Source: Bugula neritina (taxonomy: Eukaryota > Bryozoa > Gymnolaemata > Cheilostomatida > Bugulidae). Taken from it: DNA of 64,000 nucleotides. Each line of letters opens with the position of its first letter. The stretch's first letter is position 1. This document shows, one piece after another, positions 1 to 12,048 of the stretch. The DNA is taken from NCBI GenBank assembly GCA_964035545.1, contig OZ037770.1, forward strand, positions 10,380,973 to 10,444,972. Reading direction: 5' to 3'. A program made the position numbers and the translations under genes. The notes below the pieces were generated by a model, which worked only from the letters and a program-made list of their open reading frames with translations, made no database searches and was not told the DNA's origin.

Positions 1-45
1 TTACTAGAATATTTCACTAGGTTTTACATATAAGTTATGTTTTAG

Positions 46-3000
46 TTGACTGAAGTGAGACTAAAGTATGAGAAACTGGAGAAGGAATTCTTAGCTAGTA
101 GAAAGAAGACTAAAGAGGAACTGAACAGATACATGGAGAGAGAAGTTGGAACTGTTTTGTCTCAGCTGAGTAACAGTAGAATGAAGATAGAAGCTCAACT
201 TAGACAAAACCATCAGGTTAGTGCAGAATTCAACATCTTCTACTAAACTGAGTTTTTCCTTGTAGTACTTTCCATTCTATAGTTTCACACCTTGCCATAT
301 GTAATCAATGTTATATGGTAGACCTGTTTTTATGTTCATTTACTTGGAAGCACAAAATATGAAATGCTGGAAAACAGATATATCCTATATCGAATAAATA
401 TTTTCAGCTTTAGTAATTTCAACAGATGGCAGTCTGCATCTCTACACTTTAAAAATTCTTATGTCTGACAACTGATGGATTCACAGTTTATTTTTTTCTA
501 TGTTTAAATATTCAATGTGTATTTCTTGACTCAACTTTGTGGTATTAAATTTAAAATTTTTACAGCACTTCATTTATCCAAAATTTTAATCCTCGTTCTA
601 ATGGTGTAAAATATTCACACTTACTGTTAATAGAACTGCACACCTACGTCTGCTGCATGCTAACTATTACACTACTACTGGGTAATCTCATACAGTTCTC
701 TGTAACCCCTATAACTGCTTTAGTACCTAAACTTCCCTGGCCCCTAGTACTACTACACTACACTGCGCTAAACTCCAACCCACTGCAACACACTGCAGCA
801 CACTGCAACCCACTGCAACACACTGCAACACACTGCAACACACTGCAACACACTGCATTACTCTCAAGACCAAAATACCTTGTAAAATAATTGCCCCCCC
901 CCCACTGTTGATTGAACCACATATTTCTGGCTTGCAAGCCAGCGTACTAACCTTTGCACAGTAGGGGCTACGAAGGAGTCTCAACACTACAAATGGCTTG
1001 CATTTTGGTTGGTTATATTGTATATTATATAATGATGTATCTTATATTATAGTGCATTTTATACAGTGGTGTATTTAGTGCCATTTACAGAGAAATGTGA
1101 AATAGATCTTGGTTTATTATTTATCTGTCTAGCAGCTGTTCCTATCAGGGCTGGGGTAATTGTAATTTGTAATTGTAATTGGTTGTAATTAATTACATTT
1201 TTTTCAAGTAATTGAATGTAATTAGTAATTGATTTACAAAAATAAAATTGTAATTGCAATTGATTACATATTGAATGTAATTATTGATTTTTACAATTAC
1301 TTTATAATTACATGTCAAATACTTCAAATTTTTAAATCTTAAAAAATTAATACATTTCCTACCATGCCTATTGTTAAATAACAAGTTCAGATTTTAATTC
1401 AATGTAGTATTCTATCCCCCTCTTAATGATTGTTGAGAACAAAGGAGGTTCACCACTGTCAAAATTGTCCCTAGTAGTTGGACCCTAAAAGTGTGATTGC
1501 ATAACCTCTATATATCACTTGTGAGAACAAAAATAGTTGTAATTGTAATTAATTACATTACCATGTAATTGTAATTGTAATTAATTACATTACTTTTTAG
1601 TTGTAATTATAATTGTAATTATAACTGACAGATTTTCATGTAATTGTAATTGTAATTACATTCATATGTAATTGACCCCAATCCTGGTTCCTATGTGGCT
1701 ACACGTTACAGGTGGATCTGGTTGAAGGATTTGCAGAGATTAAAGAGAGAATACAGAGACTGATATCTGTTGAGATACCTAAACTAGAGCTGTGTGATGT
1801 CATGTCTCTAAAGGTCAAAGGTTAGTATACTAAACTAGAGCTGTGTGATGTCATGTCTCTAAAGGTCAAAGGTCAGTATACTAAACTAGAGCTATGTGAT
1901 GTCATGTCTCTAGAGGTCAAAGGTTAGTATACTAAACTAGAGCTGTGTGATGTAATCACCGGCTTTCCATGTACCGATCTCAGCGAGATCGATCCATGGA
2001 AAGATGTCAAAGATCGATCTCAGTCGTTCTGAGCTGGTCGGTCTGTAGAGCTCGAACTCAGATCGATCTCAGTGAGATCGATCCATGGAAAGACTCCAGA
2101 TCGATCTGAGAAGTAGAAAAAGACTGTTCGCTAAAATGTTGTCTGCTGATAAAAATGACAACTTACTGATAATTACTAAGCAAATTACTTAATAATTACG
2201 ATAGCCACATTTTCAGATGCCAAAACTTTGACTTTCAGTACTATGATTAAAAAAACTCAATTATATAAAATTATAGTCCATAGAAATTACAAAAAATTGG
2301 AGCATTTAAATTGAATTTAAATGACTAGTAAAACTTACTTTCATTAGTTATTTGCTGCGTAATTTCAAGCTTAACAATCCTGTAAGTTTATGAATAATCT
2401 GCAAGATAGCTATTAATTTTATTTAAGCTGTTGAGCTAAAAAATTAAAAGTGATTATCTTAAATTGGCTATATTACTTTACACTAAAAGCTTTGTTGCGT
2501 ATTGTTTACAAGCACCATTAATTTTTAGACATCAACAATCTTGTTTTTTAACCTCAGCAGCTTTAATCATCCAGATTTGTGAACAAATTATACTATTAAA
2601 GTACTCTTCACTTAAGAGGAGGCAACTCCGTGAGATCGATCTGACACTTCTCATGGAAAAACGATCGATCTGAGAGGTATGCTCAGATCGATCTCAGCGA
2701 GATCGATCTGAGATCGGTACATGGAAAGCCGGTGAATGTCTCTACAGGTCAAAGGTTAGTATACTAAACTAGAGCTGTGTCATGTCATGTCTCTAAAGGT
2801 CAAAGGTTAGTATACTAAACTAGAGCTGTATGATGTCATGTCTCTAAAATTCAAAGGTTAGTATACTAAACTAAAGCTGTGTGATGTCATGTCTCTACAG
2901 GTCACAGTAATAATTCTATTACGCAATTAAGCTTTTAGGTGAAGCTTGCAAGTGTAAAATGTATAAAACTGTTGTCCCCCTGGGACTCAACCACAAACCT

Positions 3001-4792
3001 CTGGCTTGTAAGCAGGCGTACTAACCTCTTGCACCACAGTGTAGTAGTACTCCTAAAAAGTTGAGTGGCCAGGGAAGCTTGAAGACTGAAGGAGTAGTAG
3101 AGAAGCCAGTGGAGTTCAGAGAACTGAGTGGGATGTACAGTGTTGTGATTATCCAGTGCCCCCTCCCCCCATGTGGTGTAATTGGTTAGCGCTCCTGCTT
3201 GCACGCTGGAGGTCTGTGGTTCGAGTCCCAGTGAGGACAACTATTTTACAAAATCCTCCAAAAAGCTGTAATTTTCAACAATATTTTCATTCCTACATTG
3301 CTGTATCAGCATTGCAATGCAAATATAAGATGAATGAAATGGTGCCTTATATACATAGTCGAATACATAGCCCATTAGCTGTGGTAGTAGATAATGACAA
3401 TAGCTACCTGAAAGCATTACATTAATTATATAATGAAGACCAATGTTCCAATTGTCTCTTTACTGGCTCTCTCTCTCTCTTCACTTTTATGATATGAGAT
3501 TGTGCTTTGCAGAGGAGATGAGAGAAATAGAGGCAGAACTGGTTCCTGCAGCAGACATGGTTATTAGTTTAGATCAAGAAGTGACAACTCCTACTCTTCC
3601 TAAATCTCTCAAACTCATAGAGTCTGTTGATGTTTCTGATGAATGTTTCTCTGTTTGTAAATATGCTGGAAACACTTATGTAGGGCTGAGTAATTGTGCA
3701 GGGATAGACAGAATAGATGAGAGTTTCAGTGTTTCCAAGTCTTTTGTTTCTGTTACTAACAATGTAAATGGAGTCACATTACATTGGAATAAGTTGTATG
3801 CTGTGCAGTACATTAGCAACACTAATTGGGAGGTACATGTGTATGATCTTACTGGGAAACAGGTGACCAGCTGGTCTCACCATGATAATAGTATGTATGT
3901 AAACAACCTTGCTATTGTTGATGATCAGGTTGTAGTTCCTGATAGACACAGTAAAAAGCTTACAGTCTACTCTCTTACTGGGGAGGTAATTAAACATGTC
4001 TCTTGCCCTCTACTCGGTGATAGTAATACAGCAATATGTGCAGCAGACAGACATTGTGTAGTAGTTTCTGACTCTGGTTCCTCTCAAGTATTTAAATTAG
4101 ACTTGACAACAGAGAAAGTCATCTGGACATGCAAGGATGTATCTCAACCAGAAGGTGTGACCTGCTATAAAAGTAAATATATTCTTGTGACTAACCGCAG
4201 CAGTAAAACCACCATCTGGATACTGGATGTGGAGACAGGTTAGTGATTCCAGTATTGTAATGCCTGCTGCAAAATATACTATAACATGTAAACTTTGTTC
4301 TGTACATCCACTACATATTACTATATAATTATATTGTATATTTTATACACAAACTACAATCAGTGAGTGAGTGTGTTAGTAAGCCATTTCATCACAAAAT
4401 TCGCACATATATTGTTTATATTGAAAATTAAAAGGATTTCTCTTAGCTACATGTACCTTCTAGTATGCTAGTATGCACTGTTTACACATATGCTCAATAA
4501 ACTATATAATAATGAATAATTACTTTTGAAGTTGCTATTTCAAAGGTGAAGTTTTATATATCCTAGTGTCATGGCATTGATTCCCCAGTATTACAGGCAT
4601 ATATTGAATATAATTTTGATAAAGCTATATGAAAAACATTAAACTTGTTATACTGTAGGTAGACAGTTATCTATGCTAGAAGATGCAACTGTTAGGAGTG
4701 ATAGTGATGTACTTGATCTCCATGTGTATAAAAACATGCTGATTGTACCCAGACGGAGTGAGAAGAAAGTTCTATTCTACCAACTCAACTGA
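46..4792 (+). CDS. TRIM-like gene A, 3' part (coiled coil + beta-propeller), exons 5-8
   Basis: This is the 3' half of a TRIM-like E3 ligase gene; the RING and B-box exons lie left of the window. Exons by paralog alignment and splice sites are 46-216 (coiled coil, 171 nt), 1712-1820 (109 nt), 3513-4238 (propeller, 726 nt) and 4659-4792, which ends Q-L-N-TGA. All junctions are AG/GT and the phases match genes B, C and E. The propeller exon contains repeated blade-like units, for example YDLTGKQVTSW, VVVPDRHSKKLTVYSLTGE and [20 protein letters not shown], as in NHL-type propellers. Intron 5 (217-1711) holds a minisatellite, a tRNA-SINE unit and AATTGTAATTAC-rich sequence. Intron 6 (1821-3512) holds 51-bp splice-donor repeats, a MITE and two tRNA-SINE units. 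No frame break is seen in the visible exons. Family and exon calls are strong; the ubiquitin-ligase role is inferred from the family. Confidence 0.85.
773..860. repeat. 10-bp minisatellite CACTGCAACA
   Basis: About eight head-to-tail units of CACTGCAACA, with variants such as CACTGCAGCA and CACTGCAACC, lie in intron 5 of gene A. Both strands read open here only because the unit lacks stop codons. Confidence 0.9.
881..968 (-). repeat. tRNA-derived SINE-like unit
   Basis: The minus strand shows a degraded tRNA-like body with a GCTTGCAAGCC anticodon-arm region and a GGTTC-like box B, followed by a C-run and the tail TTATTTTACA. The same body and tail recur at 2961-3045, 3165-3250, 7461-7537 and 43288-43364. 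This is the most degraded copy. Confidence 0.5.
1150..1680. repeat. AATTGTAATTAC cryptic simple-sequence tracts
   Basis: Two blocks (about 1156-1310 and 1531-1672) consist almost entirely of imperfect GTAATTGTAATT and AATTACATT units, separated by about 220 bp of ordinary AT-rich DNA. They lie just upstream of exon 6 of gene A. The sequence is self-complementary, so it could fold, but no gene is visible. Confidence 0.75.
1770..2920 (+). repeat. 51-bp repeats carrying the exon-6 splice donor (gene A), split by a MITE
   Basis: The last ~47 bases of exon 6 plus its donor AAAG|GTTAGT are repeated downstream with a 51-bp period (AAACTAGAGCTGTGTGATG ... GTCAAAGGTTAGTAT). About three units lie before the MITE at 1957-2734 and about four after it. 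Every unit keeps a GT donor, and each carries TAG directly after the donor G-GT. Confidence 0.85.
1957..2734 (+). mobile_element. CACTA-like MITE copy 1 (778 bp)
   Basis: The element begins CACCGGCTTTCCATG and ends CATGGAAAGCCGGTG, a perfect terminal inverted repeat. Subterminal regions are packed with the palindrome AGATCGATCT. It is flanked by the 3-bp duplication AAT (1954-1956 and 2735-2737) and inserted in a 51-bp repeat unit of gene A intron 6. It has no transposase. CAC...GTG ends, a 3-bp duplication and subterminal repeats resemble CACTA/EnSpm elements, but the superfamily is inferred. It is nearly identical to copy 3 (14284-15061) in the opposite orientation. Confidence 0.8.
2961..3045 (-). 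repeat. tRNA-derived SINE-like unit
   Basis: On the minus strand the tRNA-like body has GTTAGTACGCCTGCTTAC (box A to anticodon arm) and GGTTTGTGGTTGAGTCCC (box B), followed by ACAACAGTTTTATACA. It lies in inverted orientation to the unit at 3165-3250, in intron 6 of gene A. Confidence 0.55.
3165..3250 (+). repeat. tRNA-derived SINE-like unit
   Basis: This is the clearest tRNA-like body of the family: GTGTAATTGGTTAGCGC resembles box A and GGTTCGAGTCC matches box B of RNA polymerase III promoters, with TGC in the expected anticodon region. The acceptor stem does not close and the anticodon stem has mismatches, so it is not a working tRNA gene. The tail ACAACTATTTTACA matches the other copies. 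Confidence 0.6.
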
Positions 4793-5131
4793 ACAGGTAT
4801 TATGTATATTGTAATAAGACTTTCATTCTATTACCTGCATTTGCAAACCTGCCTATTAATGAATGAATGAATGAACAGTAATGAGAGAAAAATTCAAGCT
4901 AGTTTCTAGTTTTTCTGGCCGGTCTTCTGGCACGATTTAACTAAATTGTTAGGTACGCTCACCCTGCTAGCTCGCAACAATTTTTTGTCCAACAGGAATC
5001 CTGCCTTTCTAGCATAGTTTTGTTACTTGCCTTTTGCAGCTCTATATAAGTAAAGTTAATATAATTATTTGCAATTTACAGGTGAGAATACTATAATTTT
5101 CATTCATCCTGAGTTGTTTTAATTTATTACA

Positions 5132-5205
5132 GGAAAATAGACTGATGTGGAACAGGAAGTAGTTTCTGCAGCAGACACATCTAGTTATTTGGTTTAGAAG
5201 GTGAC
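5132..5205 (+). pseudogene. Decayed propeller-exon start downstream of gene A
   Basis: An acceptor (TTATTACAG) is followed by sequence aligning to the first ~75 bases of the propeller exon, including GTTTCTGCAGCAGACA and TTTGGTTTAGA. A stop (TAG) comes within three codons of the acceptor. Matching relics stand at 41124, 48808 and 61816, and a diverged one near 19620. I read them as leftovers of an older duplicated propeller exon. Confidence 0.6.
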
Positions 5206-5999
5206 AAGTGAAAAGGCAGCTGATTGGTCCATTCATCTGACCTAGTAACACTCTATGGTTACATTACCATGTCATTCATATGATACTTATTTTAACATTA
5301 TTCTATATTATCATACAGGACTGAGAACTAAGTAGTAGCAGTTATTTTATATTATCTTTCTTATAGGAGTGAAAACTCTGTAGTACATGCTTTCAAGTGA
5401 TAATCCAAAACAGTTATATTATATGTAGTATATATCTTTCAAGACTAATAAATGGCTTAAACTAGGAAATGACCTTTTATATCTACAGGGCAACAAGGCA
5501 TATATTGATGGTAGTGTTCACAAATTACTCTTTACGTGGTAACAGTAAATCAACAAATTCCAAATCCCACTAATGGTATATATATCATTTAACCAGCATA
5601 TTGTAAATAATATTGGAAACTTGCAATGTAATATTGTCTTAGTAATATTATGTACATCAAAGTGTAGTACACTGGCTTATAAACATTCAAGGGGCATGTT
5701 ATATTCCCTAGCATGTTATTAGTAAACAAAATATTATAAACATTATGAAGGCTCACTGCTGAGACTACCAATTGGCATATAATAAATAAATTTGCTGCTT
5801 CTAATATGCACTCAGTTTATCATATTGGAAGGACAACTCTAATCTACCATAAAATGCCTGTTTGAGCTTCTCGAAATTCAAATTTGGTAAACTTGTGTAA
5901 TTACACTGCTTGCAGTTTGTGTATATTTTTCTATGCAAATGCAAGTATTGCTCAGTTATTCAATGACTAGTATTTGGCTATGTGCTGCTACTTTCATAT

Positions 6000-6235
6000 A
6001 ATAGAGAAAGCATTAGCCAATTGACTTCATCACATAATTCCTACTGAGGAAGGGCGTGACTACAATAAGGAATTACAGCTGGCATTCTAGTAGTAGGTAA
6101 TCCACTGTTGCTTTACAATCATATATAGAAATGATTAGCCAATAGGAATCATCACATTCTGACTGACAAGGGGCGTGGTTACAAGAAACAATAATTCAAG
6201 TTGGTATAAATTATTCAAAGTTTATTTACAGGCTA
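6000..6235. promoter_or_regulatory. Two CCAAT + GGGCGTG blocks
   Basis: Two related ~120-bp units each carry ATTAGCCAAT followed about 45 bases later by GGGCGTGAC or GGGCGTGGTTACA. These match a CCAAT (NF-Y) box and a GC/CACC (Sp/KLF) box. The block recurs at 42255-42480, 49680-49910 and 62935-63170. A promoter or enhancer role is inferred. Confidence 0.4.
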
Positions 6236-6820
6236 CAGGTAAAATATTACTATTTCATAATGAATAGCTACACTATGAAGTAGAAGCTAAAGTACAGCAT
6301 TGTACAGAATCATTAAAACATGATGAGTAGAATTATAACTTACTGACCTTACTGGAAAATATACACAATAGTTGAGTATGTGAATTACTGGTTGTATAAT
6401 AGTGAAGCAGCTTTACATGATAAGATGGTAGAAAAAACTTTTTCTATAAGCAGCTCATTAGTTTGCGGTTCTCAGATGGGAAGTTTACATTTGAACTCCA
6501 AGTTTGAGACTCTAAAACTACTGCACTTAGTCACCCCAACTCAGGGCTGCTTATTGATGATGTCATTAAAAAATGTACCATGGTCAACAGAAATCTACTG
6601 ACAGATATATACATGAAAAGTGTAGGAAAATATACTTACTGGATATAGCACAACGAGGTAGTAGAGTGTGTGAGATATTATTGTTATGAGGTCAAGGTCA
6701 AATGGCTCCAACAGCATTATGTTTAAAATTGGCTGTAAGCAAACAAAACTACATAAAATATTAGATTAGACAGAGAAGGGGGTTGATGTATAGGTGTGTG
6801 TGAATTGTACTTTTCAAAAT

Positions 6821-7071
6821 GGCTGCTACCAACATGTTGGAGTGTAGTGTGTTGGTTGAAGTAGAAACTCACAGCAAGTGTGAAAAAAACAGAAAGACAA
6901 TTAAAGGATAGAAGGGAGTTTTTGCATAAAACACACCCGGATGTAGGGAAATATGATAGCCTCAGTACCTATACAATCACTTGTCAAGGAGGGGGTGACT
7001 CTTACTCTGATGTATATATGTTGAGGAACTCAACTAATTCTTTAGCACCTCAGGACTTACAATGTTATTAA
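6821..7071 (+). pseudogene. Broken copy of the ATGGCTGCTACC reading frame
   Basis: This aligns with the frame at 50931-51221. The ATG context (AAAATGGCTGCTACCAAC) is kept, but a stretch of A's near 6882 changes the frame and ends the reading shortly after codon 25. Function is unknown, and it may never have been a coding exon. Confidence 0.3.
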
Positions 7072-7460
7072 AATTTACAGTGAAGTATATTTTATAATAT
7101 TGCTATGTATCTGTTGATGAATCTTTCACCAGCTAGGTCCTTTATGTTCTAGTACAATGTTTCTCTATAATATGTCACTTTATATTACTCATTGTAATTC
7201 ATATGCTAATGAAGTGAATATAAATAAAGTATAATTAATAAACTCTTACAATTCAGAGCATGTATATCAAATGTCAATATATCTTCTGTAGACCTGGGGG
7301 AGTAGACTGTTGCATCAGAACTGAATAATTAAATATATAATATAATTATTTTCTCATCATGCTGCAGTATAGACATTCTTCAGCCCTGATATTTCCTAAC
7401 TATAGAGTTATACTTAATTATAGTTGATAGTCAACTGCACATATTATTAGTGCTACACAC

Positions 7461-7537
7461 TGTAAAATAATTGCCCCCATTCGAACCACAAACCTCCAGC
7501 TTGCAAGCAGGCACGCTAACCAATTACGCTACAGGGG
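7461..7537 (-). repeat. tRNA-derived SINE-like unit
   Basis: On the minus strand it reads CTGTAGCGTAATTGGTTAGCGTG (box A region, split here only by position), then GCTTGCAAGC and GTGGTTCGAATGGGGGCAAT, with the tail TATTTTACA. The same insertion is at 43288 in the C-D module, but it is missing at the matching place of the D-E module (near 51560), so it entered after some modules had separated. Confidence 0.55.
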
Positions 7538-8167
7538 TTTCGGAATTCCAAGCAACACACACCAGATATATATGTCTACAAGTACATGATTATAACCCCA
7601 TAATCATTACTAAATATAGTTTCAAACTCTTTAATTTAGTGAGAAAGATAAAATATTATAATGTGCTAATATTTAATGTCATGGTGAGGTATAAAACACA
7701 TGATGAGATAAACAAGCTTTAAAACTATTTCCTATTTGTTGTGTTTGTCATGTATTATAATACAATGGTATTGCGCAGACTTTGTTTGCTCTTTGATGGT
7801 TGTAGTTGTATGATTATAGCAAGCCAGTCATTTGTTCCTGTCAATTATTGCAGTTTTTAGGACTTATACAGTTGCTAGAATTTTATAAGCATATTTAGAA
7901 AAATGCAAAATTTATTTCATTTCAAAATAATAAAATAATTTAGTATAATAATAATTGTCTAATGATGTGTCAAAACGTTGTATAGCCTTGCAGGCTACGG
8001 CCTTTTGCATATAATAGTAATAGTATTATGGTAAGGAACAGGGATGCCCATAAGCGCAGGATGTAGAAGTAAGACAACCCCGTGCGCTCGTCGGAGAACT
8101 AGAAAAGGTTAAAATGGGAGTCGCGCGCTTTCACTCATAAAATAATATCCGGTTGCTATCTTCCGTT

Positions 8168-8179
8168 GGGGAATTTCCC
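8168..8179. promoter_or_regulatory. kappaB-type site upstream of gene B
   Basis: GGGGAATTTCCC matches the NF-kappaB consensus GGGRNWYYCC. It lies in a conserved CpG-containing block (about 7980-8220) that has the strongest non-coding similarity between modules. It is 1.84 kb before the ATG, which fits a promoter in front of a non-coding first exon, because the ATG exon begins after an acceptor (TTTTATAG) 11 bases upstream of ATG. Confidence 0.5.
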
Positions 8180-8399
8180 GAACGCCATTACTAACTTTAG
8201 TCATTAGTGTCAGTATTCTGCTGAATTGCTGATAAAGTTTTAGTTGACTAAATAAAACTAACTTTCAGAGTGATTAGTGACTCAAAAATGATTCAATCAC
8301 ACGCTCCAGCTACTGTAATTTAACAAAATGCAGTGCTAAATTGTCATTCACTTGCAATTTGCCGCGCTTCTACTTGCCACTTTATCACTTATTACTTAA

Positions 8400-8570
8400 T
8401 CTTATTACAATAGTACTAGTAGTATTACTATTAGTATTAGTAGTAGTAATAATACTAGTAGTACTTTAATAGTAGTAGTACTACTAGTGAATTACTAGTT
8501 TTCTACTAGCAGTACTATTACTAGTACTACATTAGTACTAGTAGTAATACTGGTGGTAGTACTTGGCACT
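8400..8570. repeat. TAG/ACT trinucleotide-rich tract
   Basis: Dense imperfect TAGTAG, ACTAGT and TACTAC units. Related tracts lie at 44215-44720 and 52600-52790 at the same place in the other modules. Confidence 0.8.
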
Positions 8571-10009
8571 ATCACTCTATGGGCATGGCAATTGATTTAC
8601 AATTCATTTTCATTTTAAATTTGACTTTCATATTCAACATTGGTTATGAATTAAAATATCATTATGAGTATCACTTTTAGACTCAGTATGAGTATCAGCA
8701 TGACTATGAGACATGAGGTTAAGTTAGAGTATTCATTGATTAAATTTAATAGTATCACTATTAGTTTTAGTATCACTCTGACTTATAGTTAAAAAATTAG
8801 TATTAGTAATAGTATCACTGATACTAATACTAATGCTAATACTGTAATAGTATTACAGTATTACGACTACTACAACTGTTAGAATCATTATCATATTCAT
8901 ACTCATAGCCATAGTGACCCTGTCTACTTATAGTTACACTAATACTAATAGTAACATTATCATATGACTAACTCTTTTCGAAATAGAATGTGATTAATGA
9001 AAGTGCATGTGAGTGATTATCATTATGACTTACGCTATCACTCTGACTATGGTTGTTTTGCTGCGTGTTTGTTGGTAACCACTACCCTAACCAATAATCA
9101 TTATAAATATAAGCCTGTTTAAAACTTTAAGATTATTACTATAACTATGGATATGGCATTGTAGGTGTCAGTATAACAACTAGAAGTATCATAACCTGTA
9201 AGTTAACATGTTTGTTGTAATTAATGAATAAATGATTAAATCATTGTCATTAGTGTTATGAATAATAACCTATAAGTGTGAGTATCAATATGAGTATAAG
9301 TATGATTATCTGAAAACCAAAACATATAATACTGAGTCTTATACTTATAGTTACTATAAGTATGAGACTCCCAGTATTACTATTCAGGTTGATATTTACC
9401 TGCATTAGCCATTCACTGAATCAATAACTTTAAGTATCAACATATAGTTAAGATCGACTATGAATATCAAAATGAAGACCACTGTTAAGTGTTAGTGATT
9501 ATTAGTATCACTCTGACTATCCATATTATTAAGAGTGGAAGTAACAATATCCTTATTCTATGTTCTAAATATAAGTTTTTGAATTTATTGTGAATATTTG
9601 TAACTACGTGACATAGTACAATATGTGTACAGCATCTAGTTGGTTAATCAAATTATGGAAATCTTTTCGATTCAATAGTTGAAAATTTTAAGCAAATCAA
9701 GTCAAATGATTTTATCAAATTAATTGGCACTAAATATCCACTGCTTATACCTATTTTTTACTTTTAATCTGCCTCTTTTGTTTTGCTTTTTGATATTTGA
9801 AAGGCATGCAGTTTCAATTCATGGGGTTTCACTGTAACTCAGTAATTTAGTCCTGGTTCTTGATAGTACACATAATAAATGTATTTTAAATGTTTCTAGA
9901 ATATTTTTGTTTGTTATATTTTTCCCTTACAATTCTTTGTTGAAACATGTTTCTAAGAAAAATTGTTTTTATGTAAAGCTTACATTTCTATTTTATAGGG
10001 TAGGTCTAA

Positions 10010-11814
10010 ATGGCGGAGGCCGCAGTGGAAAAAGTTGAGTGTGGATTCTGTTTACTTGAAGAAGGTTTAGAGAATCCCAAGTGTCTACCATGTGGTCATG
10101 TACACTGTTTACTATGTCTTACTCGTAATGTTGATGTGAATGACATGATCAGGTGTCCCTGGTGTAGGTAAGTTAGTTTTACATAGGCAGAGCTGAGACA
10201 TACTGTTGGTAAAGAGTTATGATTTACATCATATGTTTTTCCTTATATTAATTTGTTGCATTCTGTTATATATAGTTTTAAATATTACAAAGTAATAATG
10301 TGTCTTGTCACAGGGAAGTGTTTGATGTGAGAGTGGAGAATCTTCCATCTGCTGATGTAGAGGACAACTCCGTATCATGTGACGTGTGCACTAAGAAAGG
10401 GATAGAGAAAGTACCAGCAGTAACTTACTGCACTGTGTGCCGTAAACTCCTCTGCAGAAAACATGATGAGGTATTTATTTGATAATATAACTATTAATTA
10501 CTATTCAAGTTATGCACCATGCTTTTTGTAAGCTATTTGCAAACCATGCTGTTTGTAAGCCTATTACGTTTGTTTTTTCTTTGAGATATATTTCATGTTA
10601 AATATGTCTTCTGTTATACTCAGTCACATGATGACACCAATGACGACCACCAGAAGATGACCATCTCTGACTACAGAATACAAGCCAAGAGAATGGAGAA
10701 AAGAGTTTGTCCCAAACACACAGCATATCCCTACATTCTAGGATGTAAACTATGCATTCAGCTGTTCTGTGTGCAGTGTGCATCTTCAACAAACTTATGT
10801 GTTGGAGGTAAGGGATTCTTGTGGTTTTATTTTATGCTATAGTTATCTGTCAACTTATTGTAGTTGGATTTATGTAACTTTTGTTTTTTTGGTAGCTGGA
10901 GATAATACATTTGTTAACTTTATAAATGAATTTGAATCTTTTTAAACTATGTCAAAATGTAGAAATTTTTCGCAGAAATTAAATAGTAAAAACGACTTGG
11001 CTGAGAAAATGCCATGACAGAGTTGGAAAAGCCGTATTTGATTAATAAGTATTGATCTTAAAATATCTTGACCCTATTTTATTATTCTCTTTTTCATGTA
11101 GCATGTTTTGTCATTATTTTACTCTAGTCTTCGTCTGTTAGCAGACTCAAATACTAAATTTTACACCAGTAACTTGATTTTATTGGCTATATTCTGTATA
11201 TAGTAACTTTTCTTCCATTGGAGCTCAACCAGTATTAGTTCAAACTTGTGTAAACTCTAATCATTTGAAATTATTTTTTTACAATCAATTTGTAATTTAA
11301 AAAATAACTGACCTGTGCAGATTGAAATGAATCTGTATTGTATTACACAGATTCTGAGCATAAGCTGGTTAATTTGGATGACTTAATTAAAGACCTGATC
11401 AATATTGATGAATTGACTTCTGCAGAAGACAAGATGTCCGACCACTTCAAACAATTATCTCAAACTTTATCTGATTTTGATACTGAGACCAGTGAATTGT
11501 TAAATATTCTTCATACACAGCGAGATGAACATGTAAGATAGTTATTTGTGTAATAAATTCAATATGATTAGGTTTTTAAAACATGCCTCAACTTGATATT
11601 TTCTTAGCTTTATATTTGCTTTGAAGGCTAATTAACTAAACCCTTAACTTGATATTTTCTAAGCCGCCACTTCTTTGTTGTAGCATCTAGAATGGTGACT
11701 TTTAGCATGTAGACATTCTATAGTGTCCTTATAAGTCACAATATTTTCTAGTTTGTTCTGACCAACAGAACTTTTTTCACAGTCCTGAAAGTAATTAAGG
11801 GGATTTATATTATA

Positions 11815-11904
<90 letters not shown>

Positions 11905-11953
11905 TATATATATATGTATATATATATATATTTATAATATATATATGTATATA

Positions 11954-12048
<95 letters not shown>

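Larger units (their letters stand above)
5132..10009 (+). other. Intergenic module between genes A and B
   Basis: This stretch has no confident protein gene. In order it holds a decayed propeller-exon start (5132-5205), AT-rich sequence shared with the other modules (5280-6000), two CCAAT/GGGCGTGG blocks (6000-6230), the broken ATGGCTGCTACC frame (6821-7071), a tRNA-SINE unit (7461-7537), a CpG-containing conserved block with a kappaB site (7980-8210), and TAG/ACT-rich simple sequence (8400-9520) up to the acceptor of gene B. The 82-codon minus-strand frame found in the D-E and post-E modules is deleted here, at about 6415. Confidence 0.75.

Noticed and set aside
2464-2673. Protein-coding frame of 69 codons in MITE copy 1 (also 14554-14345)
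   Set aside because: It is kept between two copies only because the copies are nearly identical. It has no transposase similarity, crosses the subterminal repeats, and is broken in the other MITE copies.
3171-3243. Functional tRNA gene
   Set aside because: Box A and B look good, but the acceptor arms do not pair and the anticodon stem has mismatches. It is better read as a SINE-like relic.
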